Source: Candidatus Nitrohelix vancouverensis
GTDB taxonomy: Bacteria > Nitrospinota > Nitrospinia > Nitrospinales > VA-1
DNA length: 64,000 nt
Direction: 5' to 3'
NCBI GenBank assembly: GCA_015698305.1
Contig: CP048620.1
Coordinates: 1,824,557 to 1,888,556 of the forward strand
Positions 53,813 through 62,857 of this stretch are shown one piece after another. The first letter of the stretch is position 1; the number at the start of each line of letters is the position of its first letter. Both the position numbers and the translations under genes were made by a program. The notes beneath the pieces are model-generated. The model had not been told where the DNA came from. It did not search any database and saw only the letters and a list, made by a program, of their open reading frames with translations.

Positions 53813-54872
53813 AAAATTTTACGCCGAAAATTACGCGCGCGCTTTGGACCAGGTCAAGAAGGAACTGGGAGGCGACGCCCTCATTCTGCAATCGCGTTCT
53901 CTCAATGAAGAGGGCGCCGCCAAGCGGGTGGAAATCACCGCCGCCGTCGATCATGAAGCGGTTCGGCAGTGGAAGAAGCAGGGTGCCGAAGTTGCGCCGG
54001 AAGAGAGCAGGGAACCCGCGTTCTGGGGAGATTCTGATCTCGATCTGTCGTCGATGATCTACGGCCTGCTCAGTCAGGGCGAGCGGGCGCAGGCTCTGGG
54101 GTTGAAGAAGGAGCAAATGAACCTGTTCCATCAGATGACCGAAAATGGAGTCGATTCAACCATCGCCAGCAAGCTCCTGGGTAAAACCGCATCGCAAGAC
54201 GTCGTGTCTGAGAAAAGCTGTCAGCAGGAAGTGACGCGATTGATGGAAAAACTCGTGGATTGTAAAGGCCCGGTGGAATTGAAACCGGGAGAGTGTAAAC
54301 GCGTGGCTCTGGTCGGCCCCACCGGATCGGGCAAGACGACGTCGATTGCAAAAATCGCCGCCGATTTTGCCCTGAGGCAGAAAAAGAAAGTCGCGTTGGT
54401 GACGCTCGACGCCTTTCGCATGGGAGCATTTGAGCAGTTGCGAATTTACGGAGAAATCATGAAAACTCCGGTCGAGCTGGCTTCCGATAAATATGAATTT
54501 CAGAAATGCATGCGCAGGCACAGCGACAAGGATTTGATCTTGATCGACACGATGGGACGCGCGCATAGCGACACGCGCTATGCCGGTGAATTAAAAACTT
54601 ATTTTGACGCGGTCGGCCCGGTCGAGACGCATCTCGCCCTCAGCGCCTCTGCGGAAGCGAAAACCACTCAAGCCATTTACAAACAACTCGCGCCTCTGGG
54701 ATTGGATCGCGCCCTGTTCACCAAACTGGACGAAGGCCTGAGTTTTGGCAATTTATTAAATTTTTCATTACGAACCCGACTGCCTTTTTCCTATTTCACG
54801 GCCGGCCAGAGAGTGCCGGAAGATATTGAAATTGCTAATAAAAAAAAGGTAATTAGTTTGATTTTTAACTGA
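53802..54872 (+). CDS. flhF: Flagellar SRP-like GTPase FlhF
   Basis: 356 residues. Basic N terminus MRVRKFYAENYARALDQVKKELG, a linker, then the SRP-type NG domain: G1 ALVGPTGSGKTTSIAKIA, G2 region LVTLDAFRMGAFEQLRIYG, G3 LILIDTMGRAHSD and G4 TKLDE. G3 reads DTMGR in place of the more common DTAGR. FlhF targets the flagellar base to its site on the cell, usually a pole, and dimerises with GTP. Paired with flhG as expected. Confidence 0.93.
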   Translation: MRVRKFYAENYARALDQVKKELGGDALILQSRSLNEEGAAKRVEITAAVDHEAVRQWKKQGAEVAPEESREPAFWGDSDLDLSSMIYGLLSQGERAQALGLKKEQMNLFHQMTENGVDSTIASKLLGKTASQDVVSEKSCQQEVTRLMEKLVDCKGPVELKPGECKRVALVGPTGSGKTTSIAKIAADFALRQKKKVALVTLDAFRMGAFEQLRIYGEIMKTPVELASDKYEFQKCMRRHSDKDLILIDTMGRAHSDTRYAGELKTYFDAVGPVETHLALSASAEAKTTQAIYKQLAPLGLDRALFTKLDEGLSFGNLLNFSLRTRLPFSYFTAGQRVPEDIEIANKKKVISLIFN

Positions 54873-54897
54873 AATCAAGCTAGATTAGGAGGTCTAA

Positions 54898-55764
54898 GTG
54901 CAAAGTGGTAATCAGGCGGAGACATTAAAAAAAATTGCGAGACGAATGATGAATCGCCCCCACCTCAGGACGCTGGCGGTCAGTAGCGGCAAAGGCGGCG
55001 TTGGCAAAACGAATGTCGTCGCCAATCTGGCTTACGCGCTATCCAAACAAGGCCGAAAAACCCTGGTTGTAGACGCAGACCTGGGATTAAACAACATCGA
55101 TATTTTATTGGGCCTGGCTCCAAAATTCCATATCGGGCATGCCTTGTCAGGGGAGAAAACGGTCGACGAAATCATCATCGAAGGGCCGGGCGGCATTCAT
55201 TTGCTCCCTGCCGGCGACGGATTGCAGGAACTCACCCAGTTGGACACCGAAAAGAAAATGGTGCTCATGGACGAGTTGGATCGAGTGAGCGCCGGTTACG
55301 ATTTCCTTCTGTTCGACACCGGCGCGGGCATCTCCACCAATGTCACCTATTTTTGTAGCGCGGCCAATGAGATTATTCTGGTCGTCACCGCCGAACCAAC
55401 GTCGCTGACAGACGTTTATGCGCTCATCAAAATCTTGAACAAAAACCATGCGCAGAAACATTTCCGCGTGATCATCAATTCCGTAAAGGCAGAGTTGGAA
55501 GCGCAAAGGGTGTTTCGCCATTTGACCGCCGTCACGGATAAATTTCTCAGCGGCGTGTCTGTTGAATACCTCGGGCATCTTGTGTACGACCCGAATGTGT
55601 CCAAAGCGGTTCGAAGACAGCAACCCTTTCTGGAGTTGTACCCGCATTCCAAGGTTGGAATGTGTATGAAGGAACTTGCGAATAAAATCGCAAATGAGAG
55701 GCAGACGCTTTCCGAACAGGAGAACAGGCCTTTGTTTTGGAGAAGCGCCTTACAAATCCAATGA
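54898..55764 (+). CDS. flhG: Flagellar number regulator FlhG (MinD/ParA-type ATPase)
   Basis: 288 residues. GTG start with GGAGG 5 bases upstream. N-terminal NQAETLKKIARRM resembles the DQAxxLR helix by which FlhG stimulates FlhF GTPase. Deviant Walker A SSGKGGVGKTNVVANLA, switch I VVDADLGLNNIDILLG, switch II FLLFDTGAGIS. It lacks an obvious amphipathic C-terminal MinD helix but ends with a long tail (KELANKIANERQTLSEQENR). Limits flagellar number. Overlaps the next gene by four bases. Confidence 0.92.
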   Translation: MQSGNQAETLKKIARRMMNRPHLRTLAVSSGKGGVGKTNVVANLAYALSKQGRKTLVVDADLGLNNIDILLGLAPKFHIGHALSGEKTVDEIIIEGPGGIHLLPAGDGLQELTQLDTEKKMVLMDELDRVSAGYDFLLFDTGAGISTNVTYFCSAANEIILVVTAEPTSLTDVYALIKILNKNHAQKHFRVIINSVKAELEAQRVFRHLTAVTDKFLSGVSVEYLGHLVYDPNVSKAVRRQQPFLELYPHSKVGMCMKELANKIANERQTLSEQENRPLFWRSALQIQ

Positions 55765-56018
55765 GCGAACTCAATACCAGGAAACTGGCCGTTGCATTTG
55801 CTTTTGTCGCGTTTGGATTGATGGTTTTTGGAAGCGTTCTCAACGGCTCTACATTTTTAACCGCGCTGATTCGCGGCTTCGAGGCGGCGTTGATTTTTGG
55901 AATCTGCTCCCTCCTGTTTCTCAGGTATCTGATTGATGACGGTTCTGATTCGTCGGAGGCGCCGCCTGTAGACCCGGATACCGTCGAAGAGGCTCCGGCC
56001 GGCAAGGAAAAATCGTGA
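55761..56018 (+). CDS. Small two-helix membrane protein between flhG and fliA, unknown
   Basis: 85 residues from an ATG that overlaps the flhG stop as ATGA. Two hydrophobic helices, LAVAFAFVAFGLMVFGSVL and FLTALIRGFEAALIFGICSLLFLRYLI, then a short acidic tail (DDGSDSSEAPPVDPDTVEEAP). I recognise no family. Tight coupling to flhG and placement before fliA suggests a flagellar role; small membrane proteins of this kind are found at the same place in some other flagellar operons, but no function follows from the sequence. Confidence 0.75.
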   Translation: MSELNTRKLAVAFAFVAFGLMVFGSVLNGSTFLTALIRGFEAALIFGICSLLFLRYLIDDGSDSSEAPPVDPDTVEEAPAGKEKS

Positions 56019-56057
56019 GCTTTTATAAATATTTAAACGATAGAAAAACACCCCGTA

Positions 56058-56798
56058 GTGGAAGAAATTGACATCATCCCGGCCAACCGGGATCAAATCA
56101 TCAAAGAATACGCGCCCATGATAAAATATGTGGCGAACCGTATCGCCTTGCGACTGCCGCCGCATATTGAAGTGGACGACCTGATAAGCGTCGGCGTGCT
56201 GGGTTTGATCGACGCCATTTCCAAATACGATTCGGGACGCGGAGCGAAATTCAAAACCTACGCGGAGTTCCGGGTGCGAGGCGCGATTCTCGATGAGTTG
56301 AGGTCGATGGACTGGGTGCCGCGTTCGGTGAGACAGAAGGCTTCTTCTATCGATGCGGTGGTGCAGAAATTACAGGCGAAGCTGGGACGTCCGCCGGAGG
56401 ATGAAGAAGTGGCGGAAGAGATGGGCTATACCATGGATGAATTCTATGGCGCGGTCAACCAGACGCGGAGCATGCCGATGCTGAGCCTTGAAGATCTGGG
56501 CATCGCCAAAGAGTCGGGTGAACAGCAAAGCCTGCTCGATTGTCTGGCTGGAAAAAGCGAAGCCGACCCGCAGACCCAACTGAGACTCACGGAATTGAAA
56601 GGGATCATTGCAAAAGCGATCGACGCCTTGCCGGAAAAAGAACGCCTGATGATCTCGCTGTATTATTACGAAGAACTCACCATGAAAGAAATCGGCGAAG
56701 TGCTCGGCATCACCGAATCCCGCGTCTCGCAGATCCATTCCAAAGCCGTCTTCCGATTGCGCACCAAACTCAAAGCCGTTATCGCCGACGAATTATAA
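56058..56798 (+). CDS. fliA: Flagellar sigma factor FliA (sigma-28)
   Basis: 246 residues from a GTG start. Region 2 with LISVGVLGLIDAISKYDSG and KFKTYAEFRVRGAILDELR, region 3 with LGRPPEDEEVAEEMGYTMDEF, and region 4 with LTMKEIGEVLGITESRVSQIHSKAVFRLR. This FliA/WhiG-type arrangement directs late flagellar genes such as flagellin. The window contains no flagellin gene and I see no sigma-28 promoter consensus. Last gene of the flhA unit; the start is weakly supported by its leader. Convergent with the acyltransferase. Confidence 0.95.
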   Translation: MEEIDIIPANRDQIIKEYAPMIKYVANRIALRLPPHIEVDDLISVGVLGLIDAISKYDSGRGAKFKTYAEFRVRGAILDELRSMDWVPRSVRQKASSIDAVVQKLQAKLGRPPEDEEVAEEMGYTMDEFYGAVNQTRSMPMLSLEDLGIAKESGEQQSLLDCLAGKSEADPQTQLRLTELKGIIAKAIDALPEKERLMISLYYYEELTMKEIGEVLGITESRVSQIHSKAVFRLRTKLKAVIADEL

Positions 56799-56880
56799 AA
56801 TCCTCTTCGCTTCCTTTTCAAACCGGCGTTTTGCCAGACTCTCAGTTGTAATCTCGGACGCGCACTGATTTTCGTCGTTC

Positions 56881-57822
56881 TCAATAAAACCGACCCGTCG
56901 TTTCTTCCCGCGGTCGCGTTTTCCATCTTCGGTGAATCCACATCCAGGCTTCCGGCTGTTTTCTGATTTCCGCTTCAATATAATTCTGGCATTCCTGCGC
57001 GCCGTTCAGGATCGCTTCTTTTTTATCGCCGCCTTTATCGATGCGAAGCTCCGGGCCGTATTGCACGCGATAGCTTCCGTCTTTCTGCGGGTAGCAGAAC
57101 AGGGGGATGACTGCGGCGCCGGAACTGAGACTGAGCCGCGCCGCGCCTGTGGGAGACCCCGCCTTCTTGCCGAAAAAATCGACAAACACGCCGCCGATGG
57201 CCGTGTTCTGATCCATCATGACGGCGACCGCTTCATTATCTTTAAGAGCGCGAAAAATTTTAACCGGCGATTCGTCGCGGTACAAGAGATGGTTGCCGGA
57301 ACGGGTGCGCAGATCAGCCGCGGCTTTTTCCAGAAAGGGATTGTCCAGTCGCCGAACGATGGGGTGGAGGCGGGCTAGATTCAAATAGCCGTGCTTCAAT
57401 CCCATGACTTCCCAGTTGCCGTAATGCGCGGTGAGAAACAGAATGCCCTTGCCGCGCTCGAGACATTCCTTTACGACCTCCAGACCCTCCGGCGGATGGG
57501 GGATCAGGCTCTGCGTTCGGGCTTCGGTGTCATGGCGAAGCCAGAGGCATTGCAGGGTGGACAGCGTCACCTGAATGACGGATTCCTTGTAGATTCGCTT
57601 TTTTTCAAACGACGGCTTGGCGTCGCCAAAGGCGATGTCGAGATTGAGCAAGCCGTATTTGCGACGCTTGTCGGGCAGGGCGGCGAGCGCGCCTCCAATG
57701 GCGCGCGCCAGTCGGTACACGCTCCGCGCGGACAATGGGCGAAGCGCCAGGGTCAGCGTTTGGATGAGGAGGAATTCCAGGCGAAAGCGCAGTTGATTTA
57801 AGGTCCCTGATTTGCGTTTCAT
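56881..57822 (-). CDS. lpxL: LpxL/HtrB-family lauroyl acyltransferase
   Basis: 313 residues. Catalytic HxxxxD/E motif in LTAHYGNWEVMGLKHGYL, preceded by a membrane-associating hydrophobic N terminus (FLLIQTLTLALRPLSARS) and followed by LHPIVRRLDNPFLEK, AVMMDQNTAIGGVFVDFFGKKAG and WMWIHRRWKTRP at the C terminus. Transfers a secondary acyl chain from acyl-ACP to Kdo-lipid A at the inner membrane. It follows acpS directly, which makes the holo-ACP used as donor. The exact acyl chain cannot be told; lpxL is used as a family label. Confidence 0.86.
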   Translation of the reverse strand: MKRKSGTLNQLRFRLEFLLIQTLTLALRPLSARSVYRLARAIGGALAALPDKRRKYGLLNLDIAFGDAKPSFEKKRIYKESVIQVTLSTLQCLWLRHDTEARTQSLIPHPPEGLEVVKECLERGKGILFLTAHYGNWEVMGLKHGYLNLARLHPIVRRLDNPFLEKAAADLRTRSGNHLLYRDESPVKIFRALKDNEAVAVMMDQNTAIGGVFVDFFGKKAGSPTGAARLSLSSGAAVIPLFCYPQKDGSYRVQYGPELRIDKGGDKKEAILNGAQECQNYIEAEIRKQPEAWMWIHRRWKTRPREETTGRFY

Positions 57823-58200
57823 TTATTTTTCGGCGACGGCGTAAGCGATTGCGTGTTCCTGTGTGTGCGAAATGCTGATGTGGATGGCGCGCAATTCCAA
57901 TTCATCGAAGAGCGCCCGGCCCTTGCCATGCAGTTGTAGATAGGGCCGACCGGATTCCTCGTTGAGCGTTTCGATATCCGTCCAGGCGATGCCGTGATCC
58001 ATGCCGACGCCCATCGATTTCAAAACCGCTTCCTTGACGGCGAAACGAGCGGCAAAATGTTTCGCGCTTCCCGCTTTGGAGCGGCAATAGTCAATCTCCG
58101 TTTGGGTGAAGAGCCGCGTTTCGAATTTTTCGAGGTATTTTTCGAGGGAGCGTTCAATGCGCGAAATTTCGACCAGATCGACTCCGGTTCCAAATATCAT
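57823..58200 (-). CDS. acpS: Holo-[acyl-carrier-protein] synthase
   Basis: 125 residues; attaches 4'-phosphopantetheine from CoA to ACP. Motifs: IFGTGVDLVEISRIERSL at the start with the metal-binding Asp, LFTQTEIDYC, KHFAARFAVKEAVLKSMG with the second metal Glu, and ISISHTQEHAIAYAVAE at the end. Length is normal. It overlaps the Sua5-family gene upstream by four bases and abuts lpxL downstream, giving a three-gene unit. Confidence 0.95.
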   Translation of the reverse strand: MIFGTGVDLVEISRIERSLEKYLEKFETRLFTQTEIDYCRSKAGSAKHFAARFAVKEAVLKSMGVGMDHGIAWTDIETLNEESGRPYLQLHGKGRALFDELELRAIHISISHTQEHAIAYAVAEK

Positions 58201-58859
58201 TGCGCTGAAATCATCGTTAGAGAATGACCGAGCGTCGATTCAAGATCGTCTGTAGGCACCGCGCCCGCGCGCAGGAGCGTCGGAAGGTCACGGGTCAGAT
58301 CGACGATGCTGGATTCCTTGTCGCCGGGCGTGAGGCCGCCGTCGAGAATCCAGTCGATCTGCTGTCCGAGCTGTTCTTCGACTTCGCTCGCGGATCGTGG
58401 CGGAGGAAAGCCGCTGGTGTTGGCGCTGGGAGCGGTCAAGGGGCAAGCGATGCCGTCGAGCAATTGTCGCGTCAAGGCGTTTCCGGGAATACGCACTCCG
58501 AGCTTTCCTGTTCCCGCCGTCAGGTTGCGCGGCAGATCGTCCCGCGCAGGCAGGATCAGGGTTAAGGGGCCCGGCCAGAACCGATCGATCAATTTCATTG
58601 CTGAGGAGGGGATTTCTTTAACCAGACCTTCCGCCTGTTTCAAACTGGAGATCAGGACCAGAAGGGGTTTGTCCGCCGGACGCTGTTTGACCTGAAATAC
58701 CCGTTCGATGGCCCGTTCCTGACGGGGGTCGACGCCCAGCCCATAAAAAGTGTCTGTGGGAAAGGCGATCACCCCGCCGTTGCCGACCAGCGTTTTTAAT
58801 TCATTCATGACGCCGGACAGGGAATCGGAATTATTCAAAAGAGTTGTTTGAGCGCTCAT
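58197..58859 (-). CDS. Sua5/YrdC L-threonylcarbamoyladenylate synthase
   Basis: 220 residues. YrdC core: GGVIAFPTDTFYGLGVDPRQ, FQVKQRPADKPLLVLISS, FWPGPLTLILPA, VRIPGNALTRQLL and LTAPSANTSGFPPP, lining the basic cavity. Makes threonylcarbamoyl-AMP from threonine, bicarbonate and ATP for t6A37 in tRNA. There is no C-terminal Sua5 domain, so it is the TsaC/YrdC short type, slightly longer than E. coli YrdC (190). Overlaps acpS. Confidence 0.93.
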   Translation of the reverse strand: MSAQTTLLNNSDSLSGVMNELKTLVGNGGVIAFPTDTFYGLGVDPRQERAIERVFQVKQRPADKPLLVLISSLKQAEGLVKEIPSSAMKLIDRFWPGPLTLILPARDDLPRNLTAGTGKLGVRIPGNALTRQLLDGIACPLTAPSANTSGFPPPRSASEVEEQLGQQIDWILDGGLTPGDKESSIVDLTRDLPTLLRAGAVPTDDLESTLGHSLTMISAQ

Positions 58860-58905
58860 GGCTTACATCGAAAAAAGTCCGATCACTATTCGGACAATAT
58901 AGCGT

Positions 58906-59427
58906 CTATATTTTTTTTGCGTTCATCAAATTTAATTTTTTACTTTTGCGTTCGACTTCCTTGGCAAGATCGGTTTTATAACGTTTGAGTTTGGAAGTCA
59001 GCCCCTTGTCGGACAGGGCGATGATCTGCACCGCCAGCACGCCCGCATTCTTGGCGCCCGCTTTGCCGATGGCCATCGACGCGACAGAGATGCCGCCGGG
59101 CATTTGCGCTGTGGACAGAAGCGCATCCAGGCCGTTTAAAGGAGACGATCCGATGGGCACGCCGATCACCGGAATGATCGTTTCCGCCGCGATCACGCCT
59201 GCCAGATGCGCCGCCGCTCCGGCTCCTGCGATGAATACCTGAACGCCTTCGCGTTCGGCTTTTTTGATGAGACGACGGGTTCGCTCCGGCGAACGGTGGG
59301 CCGAGGAGACGTGTACTTCGTATTCAACGCCGAATTGTTTGAGTATGTTGACGGCTTCTTCCATAACGGGGTAGTCGGAATCGCTCCCCATGAATATATT
59401 GACAAGAGCGTTTGCTTTCTTTTTCAT
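58906..59427 (-). CDS. purE: N5-carboxyaminoimidazole ribonucleotide mutase
   Basis: 173 residues; converts N5-CAIR to CAIR in purine synthesis. Class I PurE motifs: FMGSDSDYPVMEEAVNILK, VSSAHRSPERTRRLIKKAE with the catalytic His, IAGAGAAAHLAGVIAAETIIP and VPIGSSPLNGLDALLSTAQMPGG split by loops. The lysine-rich C-terminal tail (KEVERKSKKLNLMNAKK) is an extension of about 15 residues. PurK is not adjacent. 46 bases upstream of the Sua5 gene on the same strand. Confidence 0.95.
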   Translation of the reverse strand: MKKKANALVNIFMGSDSDYPVMEEAVNILKQFGVEYEVHVSSAHRSPERTRRLIKKAEREGVQVFIAGAGAAAHLAGVIAAETIIPVIGVPIGSSPLNGLDALLSTAQMPGGISVASMAIGKAGAKNAGVLAVQIIALSDKGLTSKLKRYKTDLAKEVERKSKKLNLMNAKKI

Positions 59428-59579
59428 GTGACCTCTGGATTTGACTTTGTGTTGTAGACGGAAGGCGGTGGAACCCGTCGCCGTCGCCTGATTTTTAATA
59501 AAGGGCTTATGATTTTAAGGCGGGTTGCGGTCTGGAACAACCTTAATTTTCAAATTAATTGCGACTCGGAAAACGTCGG

Positions 59580-62500
59580 TCAATCTTCAATGACCGCCCT
59601 GAATCCGAGAAACGCCGCCCCATAATTCATCGCAAAAGCGGAATGACGCCAGGGCGCGATCTGGCTGAAGGTGGTCAGGAAGGAACCGCCGCGCGCCAGT
59701 TTGTAAGTGAGCGAGCGGGAACGCGAGGCGTCGGTGTCTGCGGTCCATTCAAAGACGTTGCCAAACAGGTCGAAACTGCCGCCAATCGGGTCGGTTTCCT
59801 GAAAATGATCGACCGCCGTGGTGTCGCCAATGCCGCTCTCCTCGATGTTACAAAACCGGCTCGCTTTTTCCAGCTCCCAGTAGAATTCATCGGAAGGAAT
59901 CTGGCCAAAATTTCTGGCGACGTATTCCCATTCCTCTTCGGTTGGCAGGCGCACGGTTTTTTCCAACGCCTCGCTCTTCCATCGGCAATAAGCGAGGGCG
60001 TCGTTCCAGGTGACTTGCGTTACGGGATGGTGGTATTTGGCGTAGAGAGCTTCGGGCGATCCGTTGGGTTTCAGCCAGAATGCGCTTCGGTCTTCTGTCA
60101 GCGTGGCGTTGCCGTAACCGTTGTTGCCGTTGTTGCGTTTTAGAACGACGGCGGCGATGGAGCCTTCGGCCTCGGTTTTGTAATTGGTCTCGGCGACGAA
60201 ATGGAAAAACTCCACGTTGGTCACCGGGTACTTCATGATTTTCAAAGGGCGTGGGATGGACGTTTCCCTGTAGGGATTCTGCGCTCTCGCCTGTTTGGAA
60301 CCCATCCAGAAAGTTCCGGGGGGGACTTCGGTCCATTGAGTCCACTGCTCAGCCAGCTTGTATATGTATTCTTCCACCTTCGGCGGGGTTTCCTCGGCGT
60401 CGTTGGCGCCAAGGCGGTCGCGAACGGCGTGCGGCCATTCCGCTTTGGCGAGCGCCGTGTCGTATTCCAGAGGCTTGCGGTCGTCTTCCTTGTCCTCTGG
60501 TTTGATTTCGATGCGGCCCTTTTCTTTTTCATGATGGAAGGCTTCCGATAATTCTTCGAAGGCCTGACCGAGATGCAATAATTTGTCTTCGTATTGAGAG
60601 ACGCTCTCCATGTATTCGCGTTGCTGGCTTTCTTCTTTTTCCAGCATGTTTTCCTTCGCCAGCGTCAATTCCTTCATATAGGATTTGTACTCGTTCATTT
60701 TGTTGCGCAGGTCTTTTTCCAGCATTTCCGCGAGTTGTTCTTTTTGCTGAAACTTCTCCTTGAAGGCTTGTTCGCTCGCGACGCTATGCTCCCGGCTTTG
60801 TTGCTCCTGATCTTGCAGGTTGGAAGCGATGCGCCGGGCGGTGGCTTCGGCGTCGGCGATTTTTTCCTGAAACAGCGCATAGCTTTCTTTTTGCGATTCG
60901 AGGATCATTTCATAGGATTTCTGAAAGTCTTTGAGGAAGGCGTCGACTTCGCCCTGATGCGAAAGGCTGGACTGCTTGTAGTCCTGCACTTCATCGAGCA
61001 TCTCCTGTATTTTTTCTTCGCTGGCTCGAATTCGCTGGGCGGTGGTTTCTTCCTGTTCCAGAATTTTTTCCTGTCGCTCGTATAAAGATTCCTGATCCTT
61101 GAAGAGAGCGTCTTCCTGCTGGTCCATCTCCATTTCTTTTTCGATTTTTTCAACTTCGAAGCTGTTTCTCAATTCCTCGTATTCCTGATTCAGGCGTTTG
61201 AGTTCTTTGCCTTCGCGTTCGAGCAAGCGAGCTTCCATCTTGAGCAGTCGTTCTTTCTCGTTGTTGATGGAATTGTGAGCGTTTTCCAGCTTGCCAAAGG
61301 CTTCTTTTTTTTCGCTTTCCAACTCGGCGACTTTGCGGTTGAATTCGGTGCGCACTGCGGCCTGTTCTGTCTCGAAACTTTTTAAGAGTTTCGATTTCCG
61401 CCGCGTGACTTTTTCCTGATCCTTGAACAGGTTTTCGATTTGCTGAGGACCGAACTTGCCGCCTCGGACTTTTTTTAATAGAAGTTTGAGTCCTTCCTTG
61501 TCCCGCTCCAGTTCTCTTTCCTGCTTGAGAACTTCTTTTTGTCGCTTGCTCAATTGTTTTTCGAGGTTGTCGAGTTCGAGCTGACGTTTCTTGAACTGCT
61601 CGTCGGTTTTGCCCTTGATCTCCAGAGCGAGAGACTGTTCTCTGATGCGCAGACTTTCATTTTCCCGGTTGAGCCGATCTTCCTCATCCTCCCATTCTTC
61701 GAGGCGTCTGAAATGATATTCAGAACGCCGGGAAAAATCCCGCTCCAGTTCGCTCTTGGTTTTCTCAATTTCCTTGCTATAGCGTTCCCTCAGTTTCTTG
61801 CGGTCGGACTGCACGGCTCGAAACTGAGCGCTGATATCTTTCAGTTGTTTTCTGGCAGAGGCGACGGCTTCAGCGATCTGGTTTTCCCGCGCGACCAGAC
61901 GCGCTTGCGCGCTTTTGGATTTTTCATTGGCTTTTGCTTCGTCTTCCGTGATGCGCTTCATCAAGCGCGTCATCTCGTCAAATTTGGATTGGAAAGCGAT
62001 TTCGTGGCGCGAAAAATTACCCTCGAGTTGAGAACTGCTTTCCTGATAATTCTGCAAGTCCTTCGTTTGCCGCTCCTGAAAGGTCTGGATGTCTTCGTTG
62101 GCGCGGGCGACGTCTTTTTTCAGCCGCTCCATTTCCTCTTCTGCCAGACGTTTTTCTACCTCGAAATTCTTTTGCAGGGTTTCGACCTGCTCCAGATAGC
62201 GCGACCGTAAAGCCTGCGTTTCCTGTTCGAGGCTTTGCTTCTCCTCCTCAAGCTGAGCTTCGCGCTCCAGCAAGGCGCGCATTTTTTCGTTGGTCTTTTG
62301 TTGTTCGTTCTTGAGGGTGTCGATTTGTTTTTCGAACTGGCTTTGCAATTCGGTCGGCAGGTTGAAGCTGATTTCCGAAGATTTGAAGGCTCTTCTTGGT
62401 TCAGACCCAGAGGTTTTCAGCGATGCGGGGGATTGGAGGATGATCGCATATTTCGAGTTGATCGAGACGGCTCCGGGATTGTCGCCCTGAAGGTACAATT

Positions 62501-62753
62501 CAATTAATGCGTCGTTCAGCTCTGCGCGCAGAGCAGTTAGAGATAATTCCGCTCCCGCCGAAACGCCGGGCAGGGAGGCCATTTTTTGCAAGACCTGTTC
62601 GTCGGAATGCGGCGTTGCGGCCTTGAGCTCTTCATCGTCCGCGTACAAGGCGCGGATAGCGCGAAACAAGGCAGACGCGCCCTGGCTCCCCATTCGGGAG
62701 TGCGTTTCGATCAATTGGTCGATGGCGTGCAACAAAGGCCTGGAGTCGTTCAT
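59580..62753 (-). CDS. Giant coiled-coil protein with C-terminal formylglycine-enzyme fold
   Basis: 1057 residues, no signal peptide or membrane helix. Residues 1-110 form a helical globular head (LLHAIDQLIETHSRMGSQGA; ELNDALIELYLQGDNPG) I do not recognise. About 133-745 is near-continuous coiled coil, very rich in Glu, Lys, Gln and Arg. About 811-1057 is a SUMF1/FGE-sulfatase domain: EVPPGTFWMGS, KYPVTNVEFFHFV, HPVTQVTWNDALAYCRWKS, RLPTEEEWEYVAR, FGNVFEWTAD, LARGGSF, LGFRAVIED. The cysteine pair that FGE uses after RGGS is absent, so enzyme activity is doubtful; a binding or scaffolding module is more likely. Single gene, between purE and an MFS gene. Confidence 0.85.
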   Translation of the reverse strand: MNDSRPLLHAIDQLIETHSRMGSQGASALFRAIRALYADDEELKAATPHSDEQVLQKMASLPGVSAGAELSLTALRAELNDALIELYLQGDNPGAVSINSKYAIILQSPASLKTSGSEPRRAFKSSEISFNLPTELQSQFEKQIDTLKNEQQKTNEKMRALLEREAQLEEEKQSLEQETQALRSRYLEQVETLQKNFEVEKRLAEEEMERLKKDVARANEDIQTFQERQTKDLQNYQESSSQLEGNFSRHEIAFQSKFDEMTRLMKRITEDEAKANEKSKSAQARLVARENQIAEAVASARKQLKDISAQFRAVQSDRKKLRERYSKEIEKTKSELERDFSRRSEYHFRRLEEWEDEEDRLNRENESLRIREQSLALEIKGKTDEQFKKRQLELDNLEKQLSKRQKEVLKQERELERDKEGLKLLLKKVRGGKFGPQQIENLFKDQEKVTRRKSKLLKSFETEQAAVRTEFNRKVAELESEKKEAFGKLENAHNSINNEKERLLKMEARLLEREGKELKRLNQEYEELRNSFEVEKIEKEMEMDQQEDALFKDQESLYERQEKILEQEETTAQRIRASEEKIQEMLDEVQDYKQSSLSHQGEVDAFLKDFQKSYEMILESQKESYALFQEKIADAEATARRIASNLQDQEQQSREHSVASEQAFKEKFQQKEQLAEMLEKDLRNKMNEYKSYMKELTLAKENMLEKEESQQREYMESVSQYEDKLLHLGQAFEELSEAFHHEKEKGRIEIKPEDKEDDRKPLEYDTALAKAEWPHAVRDRLGANDAEETPPKVEEYIYKLAEQWTQWTEVPPGTFWMGSKQARAQNPYRETSIPRPLKIMKYPVTNVEFFHFVAETNYKTEAEGSIAAVVLKRNNGNNGYGNATLTEDRSAFWLKPNGSPEALYAKYHHPVTQVTWNDALAYCRWKSEALEKTVRLPTEEEWEYVARNFGQIPSDEFYWELEKASRFCNIEESGIGDTTAVDHFQETDPIGGSFDLFGNVFEWTADTDASRSRSLTYKLARGGSFLTTFSQIAPWRHSAFAMNYGAAFLGFRAVIED

Positions 62754-62857
62754 GAGAGAATGAAAAGGCTTCCGCTGTGTCGTTTGTTAAGGAATCGTAA
62801 GGGCGCCTGCCGTTCACTATTTTAGCAGACCAAGTGTTTGAAAACAAATAGTTAAGC

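Noticed and set aside
59580-60320. Active formylglycine-generating enzyme
   Set aside because: The fold is clear but the RGGS region lacks both catalytic cysteines, and no sulfatase gene is nearby.
60594-61085. 163-codon plus-strand frame rich in Phe and Leu that looks like a membrane protein
   Set aside because: It is the complement of the coiled coil: Glu, Lys and Gln codons read as Phe, Leu and Val on the other strand.
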